From contig JBHORD010000084.1 of NCBI GenBank assembly GCA_042408355.1, forward strand, positions 1 to 17,294: a DNA stretch of 17,294 nucleotides. Reading direction: 5' to 3'. The position numbers and the translations under genes were made by a program. The notes under the pieces were generated by a model, which was given only the letters and a program-made list of their open reading frames with translations, was not told the origin of the DNA and did not search any database. Positions within the stretch are counted from its first letter, which is position 1, and the number at the start of each line of letters is the position of its first letter. This document shows positions 1 to 7,149 of the stretch, in pieces. The DNA comes from Fen-1038 sp042408355 (GTDB lineage Bacteria > Chloroflexota > Anaerolineae > Anaerolineales > Villigracilaceae).

Positions 1-1
1 G

Positions 2-511
2 CAAGGTCAGGTTGCCGTCAGCGGCACAACGGATATACCAAATTTTTCATCGTCTGAACTCGATTTTGCTTACGCATCCGACCCGGCGAATACCTGGTTT
101 CTGATTCAAACTTCAACAAACGCGGTTGATAATGCCGTGCTTGGAACCTGGGATACGACTGCGATCACAGACGGCGATTACATTCTGCGCCTGCGTGTGA
201 CGCTGATGGACGGAACATTTCAAGACGCGACGGTGACGGTCAGAGTTCGGAATTACACCGCACTGCCGACTTCGACGGCGACTGCGACGTCAACGCAGTC
301 TGCGCTTCAAATCCCGACCGCGATCGTGCTCGCCGTTACACCGACCTTTACTTCCACTCCGCGCCCCATCCCCTCTACGCCGACGCCCCTGCCGTTGAAT
401 CCGGCTTCGATCAACACGAGTGAAATCTATTCCGGGTTTTGGAAAGGCGCGGCAGGGGTATTGCTTTTGTTCTTTATCTTTGGAATCATCATTCGTTTAC
501 GCCGCTCCTGA
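2..511 (+). CDS. C-terminal part of a secreted/surface protein with membrane anchor (5' end outside window)
   Basis: The frame is open from the window edge to the TGA at 509-511, so this is the last ~169 residues of a longer protein. Visible parts in order: a beta-rich segment (about residues 1-85) containing 'LGTWDTT' and 'DGDYILRLRVTLMDG', which resembles the Ig-like or fibronectin-like modules common in large Anaerolineae surface proteins; a low-complexity Thr/Ser/Pro linker ending in 'STPTPLPLNP'; then one hydrophobic helix (about 'GAAGVLLLFFIFGIIIRL') followed by 'RLRRS'. This order suggests an extracytoplasmic domain held away from the membrane by a stalk and anchored by a C-terminal helix with a positive cytoplasmic tail. 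The catalytic or binding domains, if any, lie upstream and cannot be judged. A GTG at 137 is an internal codon rather than a start, because the frame is open before it. pth starts only 10 bases after the stop, so the two may be co-transcribed. Confidence 0.8.
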   Translation, partial: QGQVAVSGTTDIPNFSSSELDFAYASDPANTWFLIQTSTNAVDNAVLGTWDTTAITDGDYILRLRVTLMDGTFQDATVTVRVRNYTALPTSTATATSTQSALQIPTAIVLAVTPTFTSTPRPIPSTPTPLPLNPASINTSEIYSGFWKGAAGVLLLFFIFGIIIRLRRS

Positions 512-521
512 TGCTTGAGAC

Positions 522-1109
522 ATGACACTTGACACTTTTCTTCTTATCGGCCTGGGAAATCCGGGCCGCGAATATCGGAACAACCGCCATAACTTTGGCT
601 TCATGGTGATTGACCGGCTGATCGTCCGACTCGCTGCGCGCGGTATGAAATTGCAATCAAACGCCATCGTCACAGATGCAATTTATGAAAATCGCAAGCT
701 GATCCTTGCCAAGCCGCAGACGTACATGAATCTCTCCGGCCATTCCGTGCAGGGATTGGCGCGTTTTTATAAATTGCCGCTCGAAAAGATTCTCGTCGCA
801 CACGACGATCTGGATTTGCCGTTTGGCACGATTCGAATGCGTCCCGGCGGCGGAGCCGGCGGACAAAAAGGTGTGGCTTCCACAATTGAACATCTCGGCT
901 CGCAGGACTTCGCCAGGCTTCGACTCGGCATCGGCCGTCCGCCTGGACGGATGGATCCGAAGGATTATGTTCTTCAAGATTTTTCGAAAGAAGATATGAA
1001 ACTACTTTCCGAGATTCTCGACCGCGCCGCGGAAGCCGCCTTGACCTTCGTCACAGAAGGGCTGGATAAGGCGATGAATAAGTTTAATGGAGACGTTCGG
1101 GAATCGTAA
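522..1109 (+). CDS. pth: Peptidyl-tRNA hydrolase
   Basis: Cleaves peptidyl-tRNAs released from stalled ribosomes, recycling tRNA in the cytoplasm. The protein has 195 residues, the normal size for bacterial Pth. It opens with 'LIGLGNPGREY' and then 'NRHNFG', where His23 matches the catalytic His20 of E. coli. 'KPQTYMNLSG' supplies Asn70 (Asn68 in E. coli), and 'HDDLDLP' supplies Asp95 (Asp93 in E. coli). The glycine-rich loop reads 'GGGAGGQKG', where E. coli has 'GGHNG', so the position of the substrate-contacting Asn114 appears to be Lys. The ATG at 522 leaves the usual short N-terminal strand. The gene lies 10 bases after the preceding surface-protein gene and 48 bases before mfd. pth-mfd adjacency is common in bacteria, so this is conserved housekeeping context. 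Confidence 0.96.
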   Translation: MTLDTFLLIGLGNPGREYRNNRHNFGFMVIDRLIVRLAARGMKLQSNAIVTDAIYENRKLILAKPQTYMNLSGHSVQGLARFYKLPLEKILVAHDDLDLPFGTIRMRPGGGAGGQKGVASTIEHLGSQDFARLRLGIGRPPGRMDPKDYVLQDFSKEDMKLLSEILDRAAEAALTFVTEGLDKAMNKFNGDVRES

Positions 1110-1110
1110 T

Positions 1111-1140
1111 TCGATACTCGATATTCGATATTCGAATATC
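1111..1140. repeat. TCGATA-rich short repeat with 14-bp palindrome between pth and mfd
   Basis: Just after the pth stop there are four imperfect head-to-tail TCGATA/TCGAATA units. They end in the perfect palindrome GATATTCGAATATC (1127-1140). The same unit recurs inside mfd (1878-1924). It looks like a short dispersed repeat rather than a promoter; no clear -10/-35 pair or ribosome binding site for mfd is visible here. Confidence 0.6.
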
Positions 1141-1157
1141 CGGCATCAAACATCGGC

Positions 1158-4100
1158 ATGCAATTTCTTCTCGATAAAATCCGCACGCTTCCCCAATATC
1201 GGCAATTGCTGAAAGAGATCCCATCGGGCAAAGAACTTCCCGGGCTGGGGTTGCCGCGCGCCGCGCGTCTGCCGGTGCTGGCGGCGATGCATGCCGATCT
1301 CAATCGAACGATTCTGCTGGTCACCGACCGCGCCGACCACGCTTTATCCTTGTTCGATGAATTGGGATTCTGGATCAAGTCGCCGCGTTATTTGCTGGGC
1401 GAACCGAATCCGCTCTTTTATGAACCGGCCGCGTGGGGCACGACCACGCGCCGCGAACGTTTGCAGGCGCTGACGGCGTTAGCGAAGTATCATTTGCCGT
1501 TTGCCGGTAAACCAGAAACGCCGCCGATCATCGTCGCCTCGGCACGCGCCTTGATGACGCGCACCATGCCGCGCCGCGATTTTCTCAAAGCGTGTAAAAA
1601 ACTTTCTGCCAGACAATCGGCTCAACCGGATGTCTTGTTGCGAAGCTGGGCGGAGACCGGGTATCAACGCGTCAACACCGTCCTGGAACCGGGACAATTT
1701 TCAAGACGCGGCGGCATTTTGGATGTTTGGCCGCCTGCCGAAAATTTACCTGTCCGCCTGGATTTCTTCGGCGACGAGATCGAAACCATTCGGCGATTCG
1801 ATCCGGCATCCCAGCGGACAGTCGAAACGTTGGATTCGATTTTGATTACGCCGGCGCGCGAATTCATCGTGAAAGATGATTCGATACCCGATGTTTCGAA
1901 TACCGATTTGTCGAATATCGAATCTCAAATCTCGGAATTTCACATCCCACTTTTGCATCAACAATCTGCAACTTTGATGGATTATCTTCCGCCCAAATCG
2001 TTGGTGTTGATTGATGATTTATCCGTCGTCGAAAGTATGGTGGCGGAAGTCGAAGAGCAGGCCGTCAAGTTCAGACAGGAAAGCATCGAAGAGGGGACGC
2101 TCCCGCCCGATTTTCCCATCCCGTATATCACGTGGCCCGAATTGCTGGACGATTTTCACGAACGGACATTTCTGGAGTTGGGCTATTCGACGGCCATCCC
2201 CTCCCCTCTGCCGCCCTCTCCCAACATGGAGGGAGGGAATGCAGACGAGGGCGGGTCTCTCGCCTCGCGCTTTGGGCACGATGAAAGATTCGGCGGCAGA
2301 CTCAAACCATTTATAGATCATATTTCATCGTTGATCGAGAAAGGCGAACAAGTCGTTTTAGTATCACGGCAGAGCGAACGCTTGCAGGACCTATGGAAGG
2401 AAGGCGGCTCACCCTCCGATGGAAATCCACAATTTATAGATGCGTCATTGTCGGAAGGTTTTATTCTTGACAACGTTCATCTCATCACCGATTCCGAAAT
2501 CTTCGGCTGGGAACGTCCTCAACCGCGCGCGCGGCAAAAGCCAATTGTCGAAACGCCGGAGACGATGTATTCGGACCTGCGCCCCGGCGATTACGTCGTC
2601 CACATTGATCATGGCGTCGGAAGATTTGCCGGTCTGGTGCAGAGAAATCTCGACGGGCACGAACGCGAATTTTTGGCTGTCGAATATGAAGGCGGCGGGC
2701 AGTTATATGTTCCGGTGCATCAAGCCGACCGGCTGACGCGTTATGTGGGCGCGGAGGGCGTGGAGCCCGCGCTGGACCGCCTCGGCGGTCAGGAGTGGCA
2801 CGAAAAGAAAGGCCGCGCCAAAGAGGCGGTTCTTCAAGTCGCGCAGGAGATGCTTGATCTTTACGCGCGGCGCAATGTTGTTCAGGGCTACGAGTTCAAA
2901 CCCGATACGCAGTGGCAAAAGGAATTGGAAGATAGTTTTCCGTACGTCGAGACCGAAGATCAAAAGCGCGCCTTGGCCGAGATCAAACGCGACATGGAAT
3001 CGCCGCGCCCGATGGATCGTTTGTTATGCGGCGATGTCGGCTATGGAAAGACGGAAGTGGCTTTGCGCGCCGCCTTCAAGGCCGTGATGGACGGAAAGCA
3101 AGTCGCCATGCTCGTTCCGACGACTGTTTTGGCTCAACAACATTTCGAAACGTTTTCGCAAAGGCTCGCCGCGTTTCCGGTAAAGGTGGAAATGCTTTCG
3201 CGCTTCCGCTCACTGCGCGAACAGAGTGAAATTTTGCTCGGCCTTGCTCTCGGCGAAATTGATATTGTCATCGGCACGCATCGTTTGATTTCGCCCGATG
3301 TGCAATTCAAGGAACTCGGCCTGGTCATCATTGACGAAGAACAGCGTTTCGGCGTGACGCACAAAGAACATCTCAAAAAACTCCGCACGGAAGTGGATGT
3401 GCTCACGCTCACGGCCACGCCCATCCCGCGCACGCTTTACATGGCGCTCACCGGCGTGCGCGATATTTCAAATTTGAACACGCCGCCCGAGGAGCGATTG
3501 CCGATTATCACGCATGTGGGACCTTATTCGCCTCGGCTCGTGCGTCAGGCTGTTTTGCGCGAACTCGAACGCGGCGGACAAATCTTTTTTGTTCACAATC
3601 GCGTGCAAACCATTGAGGCAATGAAGGCGCATTTGACTCAACTTGTGCCTGAAGCGCGCATTGATGTCGGTCACGGCCAAATGCCCGAACAGGAGCTTGC
3701 GGACGTGATGCACCGCTTCAACGCCGGCGAGACGGACCTTTTGCTTTCAACGACGATCATCGAATCCGGACTCGACATCCCTAACGCAAATACGCTGATC
3801 GTGGACCGCGCCGACACGTTTGGTCTTGCCCAGCTTTATCAACTGCGCGGCCGCGTCGGACGGGGAGCGGTGCGCGCCTACGCGTACTTTTTCCGCCACC
3901 GGAAAATTCCCCCGACTGTCGAGGGCCAGCAACGGCTCGAAGTCATTGCCGAAAACACACAGCTTGGCGCGGGCTATTCCATTGCCATGCGCGATCTGGA
4001 AATCCGCGGCGCGGGCGAACTGCTCGGCACACGCCAGCATGGACACATTCAAGCCGTTGGGTTTCATCTTTATACGCGGTTGCTCGCCGATGCGGTGAGA

Positions 4101-4616
4101 CGCTTGCGTTATGCTGACAAGCTGGCAGGTTCGCAAATTAACTTTCCAACCTCCCAACCTTCCAACCTTCCAACTCTTCAACCGATGAGTATGCCCGTCA
4201 ATGTGGATTTGCCTCTCGCCGTCGGCATTCCCGCCGATTACATCGCCGACCAGGATTTGCGTTTGCGTTTATATCGCCGCATCGCCGACTTGCGCGACGA
4301 AACGGAAATCGAAGCGCTGGCGAGCGAATTCAACGACCGCTTTGGGAAATTGCCTGAGATGGTCGAAAACCTGTTTTATCAAATGCGCGTCAAATTACGC
4401 GCTGAAAAAGCCGGGCTGGCTTCTGTAGGATGGGAAACGGGTCAAATCGTTTTGCGTTACCCATCTTCGCCGAATGGCAGTGAAGAGAAGCGCTTGCGCG
4501 ATCTCGGTCCCGATGTGCGCGGCGGCAAAGGCGCGTATTGGTGCACCTTCGGAAAAGACGCCGATTGGATGGAAAAATTGTTGGAGGTATTAAAGGGACT
4601 GCAAAATGCCGGATAG
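1158..4616 (+). CDS. mfd: Transcription-repair coupling factor Mfd
   Basis: An ATP-dependent DNA translocase that pushes stalled RNA polymerase off lesions and recruits UvrA for nucleotide excision repair. It has 1152 residues, typical for Mfd. Domains in order: a UvrB-homology N-terminal part with 'RGGILDVWPP' near residues 184-193; a CarD-like RNA-polymerase-interaction domain beginning around 471 with 'GDYVVHIDHGVGRF'; RecG-like helicase motor 1 with Walker A 'GDVGYGKTE' near 624-632 and the 'DEEQRFG' Walker B box near 724-732; motor 2 with 'ESGLDIPNANTLIVDRAD' and 'QLRGRVGRG'; the TRG region 'GAGELLGTRQHG'; and a C-terminal regulatory domain. Three stretches of repeat-like DNA are read in frame in linker positions (about residues 241-256, 347-370 and 995-1008; see separate entries). 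The start ATG at 1158 has no obvious ribosome binding site. uvrB lies about 2.5 kb downstream. Confidence 0.97.
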   Translation: MQFLLDKIRTLPQYRQLLKEIPSGKELPGLGLPRAARLPVLAAMHADLNRTILLVTDRADHALSLFDELGFWIKSPRYLLGEPNPLFYEPAAWGTTTRRERLQALTALAKYHLPFAGKPETPPIIVASARALMTRTMPRRDFLKACKKLSARQSAQPDVLLRSWAETGYQRVNTVLEPGQFSRRGGILDVWPPAENLPVRLDFFGDEIETIRRFDPASQRTVETLDSILITPAREFIVKDDSIPDVSNTDLSNIESQISEFHIPLLHQQSATLMDYLPPKSLVLIDDLSVVESMVAEVEEQAVKFRQESIEEGTLPPDFPIPYITWPELLDDFHERTFLELGYSTAIPSPLPPSPNMEGGNADEGGSLASRFGHDERFGGRLKPFIDHISSLIEKGEQVVLVSRQSERLQDLWKEGGSPSDGNPQFIDASLSEGFILDNVHLITDSEIFGWERPQPRARQKPIVETPETMYSDLRPGDYVVHIDHGVGRFAGLVQRNLDGHEREFLAVEYEGGGQLYVPVHQADRLTRYVGAEGVEPALDRLGGQEWHEKKGRAKEAVLQVAQEMLDLYARRNVVQGYEFKPDTQWQKELEDSFPYVETEDQKRALAEIKRDMESPRPMDRLLCGDVGYGKTEVALRAAFKAVMDGKQVAMLVPTTVLAQQHFETFSQRLAAFPVKVEMLSRFRSLREQSEILLGLALGEIDIVIGTHRLISPDVQFKELGLVIIDEEQRFGVTHKEHLKKLRTEVDVLTLTATPIPRTLYMALTGVRDISNLNTPPEERLPIITHVGPYSPRLVRQAVLRELERGGQIFFVHNRVQTIEAMKAHLTQLVPEARIDVGHGQMPEQELADVMHRFNAGETDLLLSTTIIESGLDIPNANTLIVDRADTFGLAQLYQLRGRVGRGAVRAYAYFFRHRKIPPTVEGQQRLEVIAENTQLGAGYSIAMRDLEIRGAGELLGTRQHGHIQAVGFHLYTRLLADAVRRLRYADKLAGSQINFPTSQPSNLPTLQPMSMPVNVDLPLAVGIPADYIADQDLRLRLYRRIADLRDETEIEALASEFNDRFGKLPEMVENLFYQMRVKLRAEKAGLASVGWETGQIVLRYPSSPNGSEEKRLRDLGPDVRGGKGAYWCTFGKDADWMEKLLEVLKGLQNAG
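1878..1940. repeat. TCGATA/TCGAATA repeat element inside mfd
   Basis: This in-frame stretch of mfd is built from the same TCGATA/TCGAATA units as the pth-mfd spacer. It is framed by the inverted pair GATTCGATA (1878-1886) and TATCGAATC (1916-1924). It encodes a Ser/Asp/Asn/Ile-rich run (about residues 241-260, 'DSIPDVSNTDLSNIESQ') that does not resemble any Mfd motif known to me, so it is probably a tolerated linker insertion in the UvrB-like region. Confidence 0.55.
2197..2262. repeat. GC-rich palindromic element inside mfd
   Basis: Contains arms CCGCCCTC (2211-2218) and GAGGGCGG (2247-2254), with outer TCTGC (2206-2210)/GCAGA (2241-2245) and an inner CTCTCC / GGAGGG pairing around 'caacat'. 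Read in frame it gives 'IPSPLPPSPNMEGGNADEGG' (about residues 347-366). Translated intergenic palindromes in many bacteria have this 'SPLPPSPN.GEG' flavour. It is probably a repetitive extragenic palindrome-like sequence absorbed into the coding region. Confidence 0.5.
4142..4182. repeat. 8-bp tandem repeat (CTTCCAAC-like, about 5 copies) inside mfd
   Basis: The pentamer CCAAC recurs at 4146, 4154, 4162 and 4170, with TCAAC at 4178, an exact 8-bp period. Two adjacent copies are identical CTTCCAAC and the others differ by one to three bases. The run is almost free of G on the + strand. It is read in frame as a Pro/Ser/Thr/Leu/Gln linker (about residues 995-1008) between the TRG region and the C-terminal domain. 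Because 8 is not a multiple of 3, gain or loss of one copy would shift the mfd frame. Confidence 0.75.
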
Positions 4617-4618
4617 CG

Positions 4619-4651
4619 GGTTGTCCGGGCGGCGCAAAGTAAGCGACAACC
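4619..4651. terminator. Weak inverted repeat between convergent mfd and mgsA
   Basis: GGTTGTC (4619-4625) and GACAACC (4645-4651) can pair with a 19-base loop, in the 71-base gap between the two convergent stop codons. There is no T-tract on either side, so a terminator role is only a guess from position. Confidence 0.25.
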
Positions 4652-4687
4652 TTCAACGCGGAGTGTGTAAAGGCCGCAAAGCGATAT

Positions 4688-5191
4688 TCATTTTGACTCG
4701 GAAGCTTTCGGGCTTTTAGGCATTGCCTCGGCCACTGGAATCTTCCGTTTGCGGTAGACATCATAATCCGGGACGAGGCGGTGGTATTCGCTATCCATCA
4801 ACGGCGACGAAATCATGAAGTCTGCCGAAGAACGATTGCAGGCAATCGGGATGTTCCAAACCGCCGCCATCCGCAGGAGCGCCTTAATATCCGGATCGTG
4901 CGGCATCGGTTCCAGCGGATCCCAAAAGAAAATCAAAAAGTTGATTTCATCGTTCACAATCATCGCCCCGACTTGCTGGTCGCCGCCTAAAGGTCCGCTC
5001 TGCAGTTTGGTGATCTTAAAGCCCAGCTCGCGCTCCAGCATTTCGCCAGTCGTGCCCGTGGCGAACACTTCGTGATGAGCGAGCAAATCCCGATTGAACT
5101 TGGCCCATTCGACCAAATCCTGTTTTTTGTTATCGTGAGCCACCAACGCGATGCGTTTGTTGGGCTGCATGGTAATTTGTTTGACGCTCAT
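4688..5191 (-). CDS. mgsA: Methylglyoxal synthase
   Basis: Converts dihydroxyacetone phosphate to methylglyoxal and phosphate, a bypass of lower glycolysis that relieves phosphorylated-sugar build-up. With the ATG at 5191 the protein has 167 residues, and its active-site numbering coincides with E. coli MgsA: His19 in 'LVAHD', Asp71 in 'SGPLGGDQQVG', His98 and Asp101 in 'PHDPD'. The phosphate-binding 'GTTG' loop is also present. A TTG at 5218 would add nine residues, but it lies in the probable -10 box. The ATG at 5191 has an AAGGA ribosome binding site seven bases upstream, which decides the start. The C-terminal tail after 'DYDVYRKRK' is short, Lys/Pro/Ser-rich and not conserved. The gene is divergent from the KimA-like transporter, with only 78 bases between the two starts. 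Confidence 0.95.
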   Translation of the reverse strand: MSVKQITMQPNKRIALVAHDNKKQDLVEWAKFNRDLLAHHEVFATGTTGEMLERELGFKITKLQSGPLGGDQQVGAMIVNDEINFLIFFWDPLEPMPHDPDIKALLRMAAVWNIPIACNRSSADFMISSPLMDSEYHRLVPDYDVYRKRKIPVAEAMPKSPKASESK

Positions 5192-5217
5192 AAATTCCTT
5201 ATACCTTTCTTGAAACA

Positions 5218-5226
5218 AGTATAGCA
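5218..5226 (-). promoter_or_regulatory. Extended -10 promoter of mgsA
   Basis: On the - strand the sequence reads TGCTATACT (5226 to 5218), an extended -10 (TGn + TATACT). No good -35 is visible 16-18 bases upstream, as expected for an extended -10. The predicted start near 5211 gives a leader of about 20 bases that carries the ribosome binding site. Confidence 0.5.
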
Positions 5227-5238
5227 GGTTATTGAGTT

Positions 5239-5244
5239 TATAAT
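5239..5244 (+). promoter_or_regulatory. -10 box of the KimA-like transporter gene
   Basis: Perfect TATAAT 26 bases upstream of the ATG at 5270, followed by the ribosome binding site GAGGAG (5259-5264). No convincing -35 lies at 16-18 bases. It sits inside the upstream part of the divergent mgsA promoter, so the two polymerase footprints overlap. Confidence 0.45.
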
Positions 5245-5269
5245 CCGGCTGGACTCACGAGGAGAGACT

Positions 5270-7111
5270 ATGCTTACCCATTTGAAGGATTGGATTATTG
5301 GCCCGGCCTTGCCTACGGTATCGGCCGGGCATAAACGTTTGAACAAATTGCGTGCGCTGGCGGCGTTCTCGCCCGACGCGTTGGCTTCCATCGCGTATGC
5401 CAATCAGGAAATTTATCTGAGTCTGGTTGTGGCCGGAACCGCAGGACTTGCCTACGCCTGGCCCATCAGCATCGCGATCGGGAGCCTGCTTGCGATGGTC
5501 GCGCTGTCTTATTTTCAAACCATTTACGCTTATCCAAACGGCGGCGGATCGTATATCGTGGCGCGTTCGAATCTCGGCACGATTCCCGGATTGATCGCCG
5601 CGGCGGCCTTATTGATTGACTATTTATTGAACGCGGCGGTCAGTTTGACGGCGGGCGTGGCGGCCATTGCTTCGGCCTTTCCGGGACTTTGGCCGTACCG
5701 CGTGACCCTCGCACTTTTCCTTCTGCTGGTCATTACTCTGCTCAACCTGCGCGGATTGCAAGAGACGGGGACAGCCATGGCGATTCCCGTTTATTTTTTT
5801 ATCGCCACATATTTCCTCATGATTATTGTAGGCCTTGCTCGACTCTTCATGGAAGGCCCGACCCCGCCGAATGCCGTTTCCATTCCCGTCCTTCAACCAT
5901 TGACGCTTTTCTTGATCCTTCACGCCTTTTCAACCGGAAGCACCGCGCTGACCGGCGTCGAAGCCATCAGCAATGGCGTTCCCGCCTTTGAATCTCCGGA
6001 ATCAAAAAACGCCGGCCGCACATTGCTGATTATGGCCTTCCTGATGGCGGCTCTTTTCCTCGGCACCATTGCATTGACGCGTTTCTTTCTTGTCACTGCC
6101 GGGCCGCAGGAGACAATCCTTTCCGCACTGGCGCGGCGACTCGTTGGCACCAGTCCATTTTATTTTATTATCCAATTTGCAACGCTTGCCATTTTGACCG
6201 TCGCGGCAAATACAAGTTTCGCAGGCTTCCCGCGTCTGGCGGCAATTCTCGCACAGGATGGTTTTCTGCCGCGTCAATTGAGCAGTCTCGGCGACCGGCT
6301 GGCGTTCACAAACGGCATCGTTTTGTTAAGCGGAGGAACCGCCGCGCTTATCATCTTATTCGGCGGCGACACGCATTTGCTGGTTCCATTATTTGCGGTT
6401 GGCGCATTTTTGGCGTTTACACTTTCGCAATCGGGAATGGTCCTGCACTGGCTGAAAGAACATGGCCGCGGCTGGATATGGAAATCCTTCATCAACGGAC
6501 TCGGCGCGCTGGCCACCGGAACAACGTTGATCGTTGTGGCAATCAGCAAATTCACAGGCGGCGCCTGGATCACGATCTTGCTGATTCCGCTGATGGTACT
6601 GGCGTTCCATCGCATTCATCTGCATTATCAGGAAGTGCGCGAACAGCTTTCACTGCACGGGTTGCCTCCTTCGCTGAGGCCGGTTGCTCCGGCGCGGGTG
6701 GTAATTCCGATTTCGGGTGTGCATCGCGGCATGGTCAACGCCGTGCGATTCGCGCAGTCCATATCGCCCAACGTGACAGCCGTCTATGTCGAAATGGACC
6801 CCGGCTCCGGGTCCCGCGTGAGCGAAGAGTGGAAGGAATGGTGGCCGGATATTCCGCTGGTCATTGTCCCGTCGCCGTATCGTTCATTAATCGGTCCGCT
6901 GCTGGAATATCTGGACAAGACCGATGCGGAACAAAACGACGGGCAGTTGGCTGTGGTCGTGCTGCCCGAATTTGTTACAACCAGTTGGTGGCAAAACCTG
7001 CTTCATAATCAAACCGCATTATTGTTGAAAGCCGCCTTTCTTTACGGACGCCGCAAATCGGGTTTGGAACGCGTGGTGATTGACGTGCCGTATCATCTGC
7101 GGACGGGGTGA
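5270..7111 (+). CDS. kimA: KimA-like K+ importer (APC superfamily, C-terminal cytoplasmic domain)
   Basis: A 613-residue membrane protein closely matching, from memory, the layout of Bacillus subtilis KimA (YdaO, 607 residues), a proton-coupled high-affinity potassium importer controlled by c-di-AMP. It has about 12 membrane helices up to roughly residue 450, then a soluble region of about 160 residues ('RVVIPISGVHRGMVNAVRFAQ') like the USP-type regulatory domain. Functionally important KimA residues appear at a constant offset of one: Asp35 and Tyr42 in 'SPDALASIAY', Asp116 and Tyr117 in 'LLIDYLL'. Shared stretches include 'YAYPNGGGSYIV', 'STALTGVEAISN', 'ILFGG' and the C-terminal 'LHNQTALLL' and 'PYHLR'. 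A generic amino-acid permease is the alternative, but these residues favour potassium. The stop codon overlaps the extended -10 of uvrB. Confidence 0.8.
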   Translation: MLTHLKDWIIGPALPTVSAGHKRLNKLRALAAFSPDALASIAYANQEIYLSLVVAGTAGLAYAWPISIAIGSLLAMVALSYFQTIYAYPNGGGSYIVARSNLGTIPGLIAAAALLIDYLLNAAVSLTAGVAAIASAFPGLWPYRVTLALFLLLVITLLNLRGLQETGTAMAIPVYFFIATYFLMIIVGLARLFMEGPTPPNAVSIPVLQPLTLFLILHAFSTGSTALTGVEAISNGVPAFESPESKNAGRTLLIMAFLMAALFLGTIALTRFFLVTAGPQETILSALARRLVGTSPFYFIIQFATLAILTVAANTSFAGFPRLAAILAQDGFLPRQLSSLGDRLAFTNGIVLLSGGTAALIILFGGDTHLLVPLFAVGAFLAFTLSQSGMVLHWLKEHGRGWIWKSFINGLGALATGTTLIVVAISKFTGGAWITILLIPLMVLAFHRIHLHYQEVREQLSLHGLPPSLRPVAPARVVIPISGVHRGMVNAVRFAQSISPNVTAVYVEMDPGSGSRVSEEWKEWWPDIPLVIVPSPYRSLIGPLLEYLDKTDAEQNDGQLAVVVLPEFVTTSWWQNLLHNQTALLLKAAFLYGRRKSGLERVVIDVPYHLRTG

Positions 7112-7117
7112 TATAAT
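7109..7117 (+). promoter_or_regulatory. Extended -10 promoter of uvrB
   Basis: TGATATAAT is a perfect extended -10 (TGn + TATAAT at 7112-7117). The upstream -35 region is poor, consistent with this promoter class. The TG is part of the stop codon of the preceding transporter gene, so uvrB has its own promoter at the very end of that frame. Confidence 0.7.
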
Positions 7118-7131
7118 AGAACGCACGTTCT
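7118..7131. promoter_or_regulatory. LexA/DinR SOS operator upstream of uvrB
   Basis: AGAACGCACGTTCT has the GAAC-N4-GTTC core, and its centre GCAC fits the GAACRNRYGTTC consensus of the Gram-positive-type SOS box. It begins directly after the -10 and covers the predicted start site, 18 bases before the uvrB ATG. That is a textbook position for repression. uvrB is a classical SOS gene. Confidence 0.82.
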
Positions 7132-7149
7132 TTCCAGAAAAGAGTCCAA

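Noticed and set aside
1111..1140. CRISPR-like short repeats between pth and mfd
   Set aside because: Units are only 6-7 bases with no spacers; a short simple repeat with a palindrome explains them.
3747..4181. 144-codon - strand frame opposite mfd
   Set aside because: Antisense to conserved helicase motifs of mfd; no domain or ribosome binding site.
5192..5218. TTG start extending MgsA by nine residues
   Set aside because: The codon sits in the probable -10 box, and the ATG at 5191 has a good ribosome binding site and reproduces E. coli active-site numbering.
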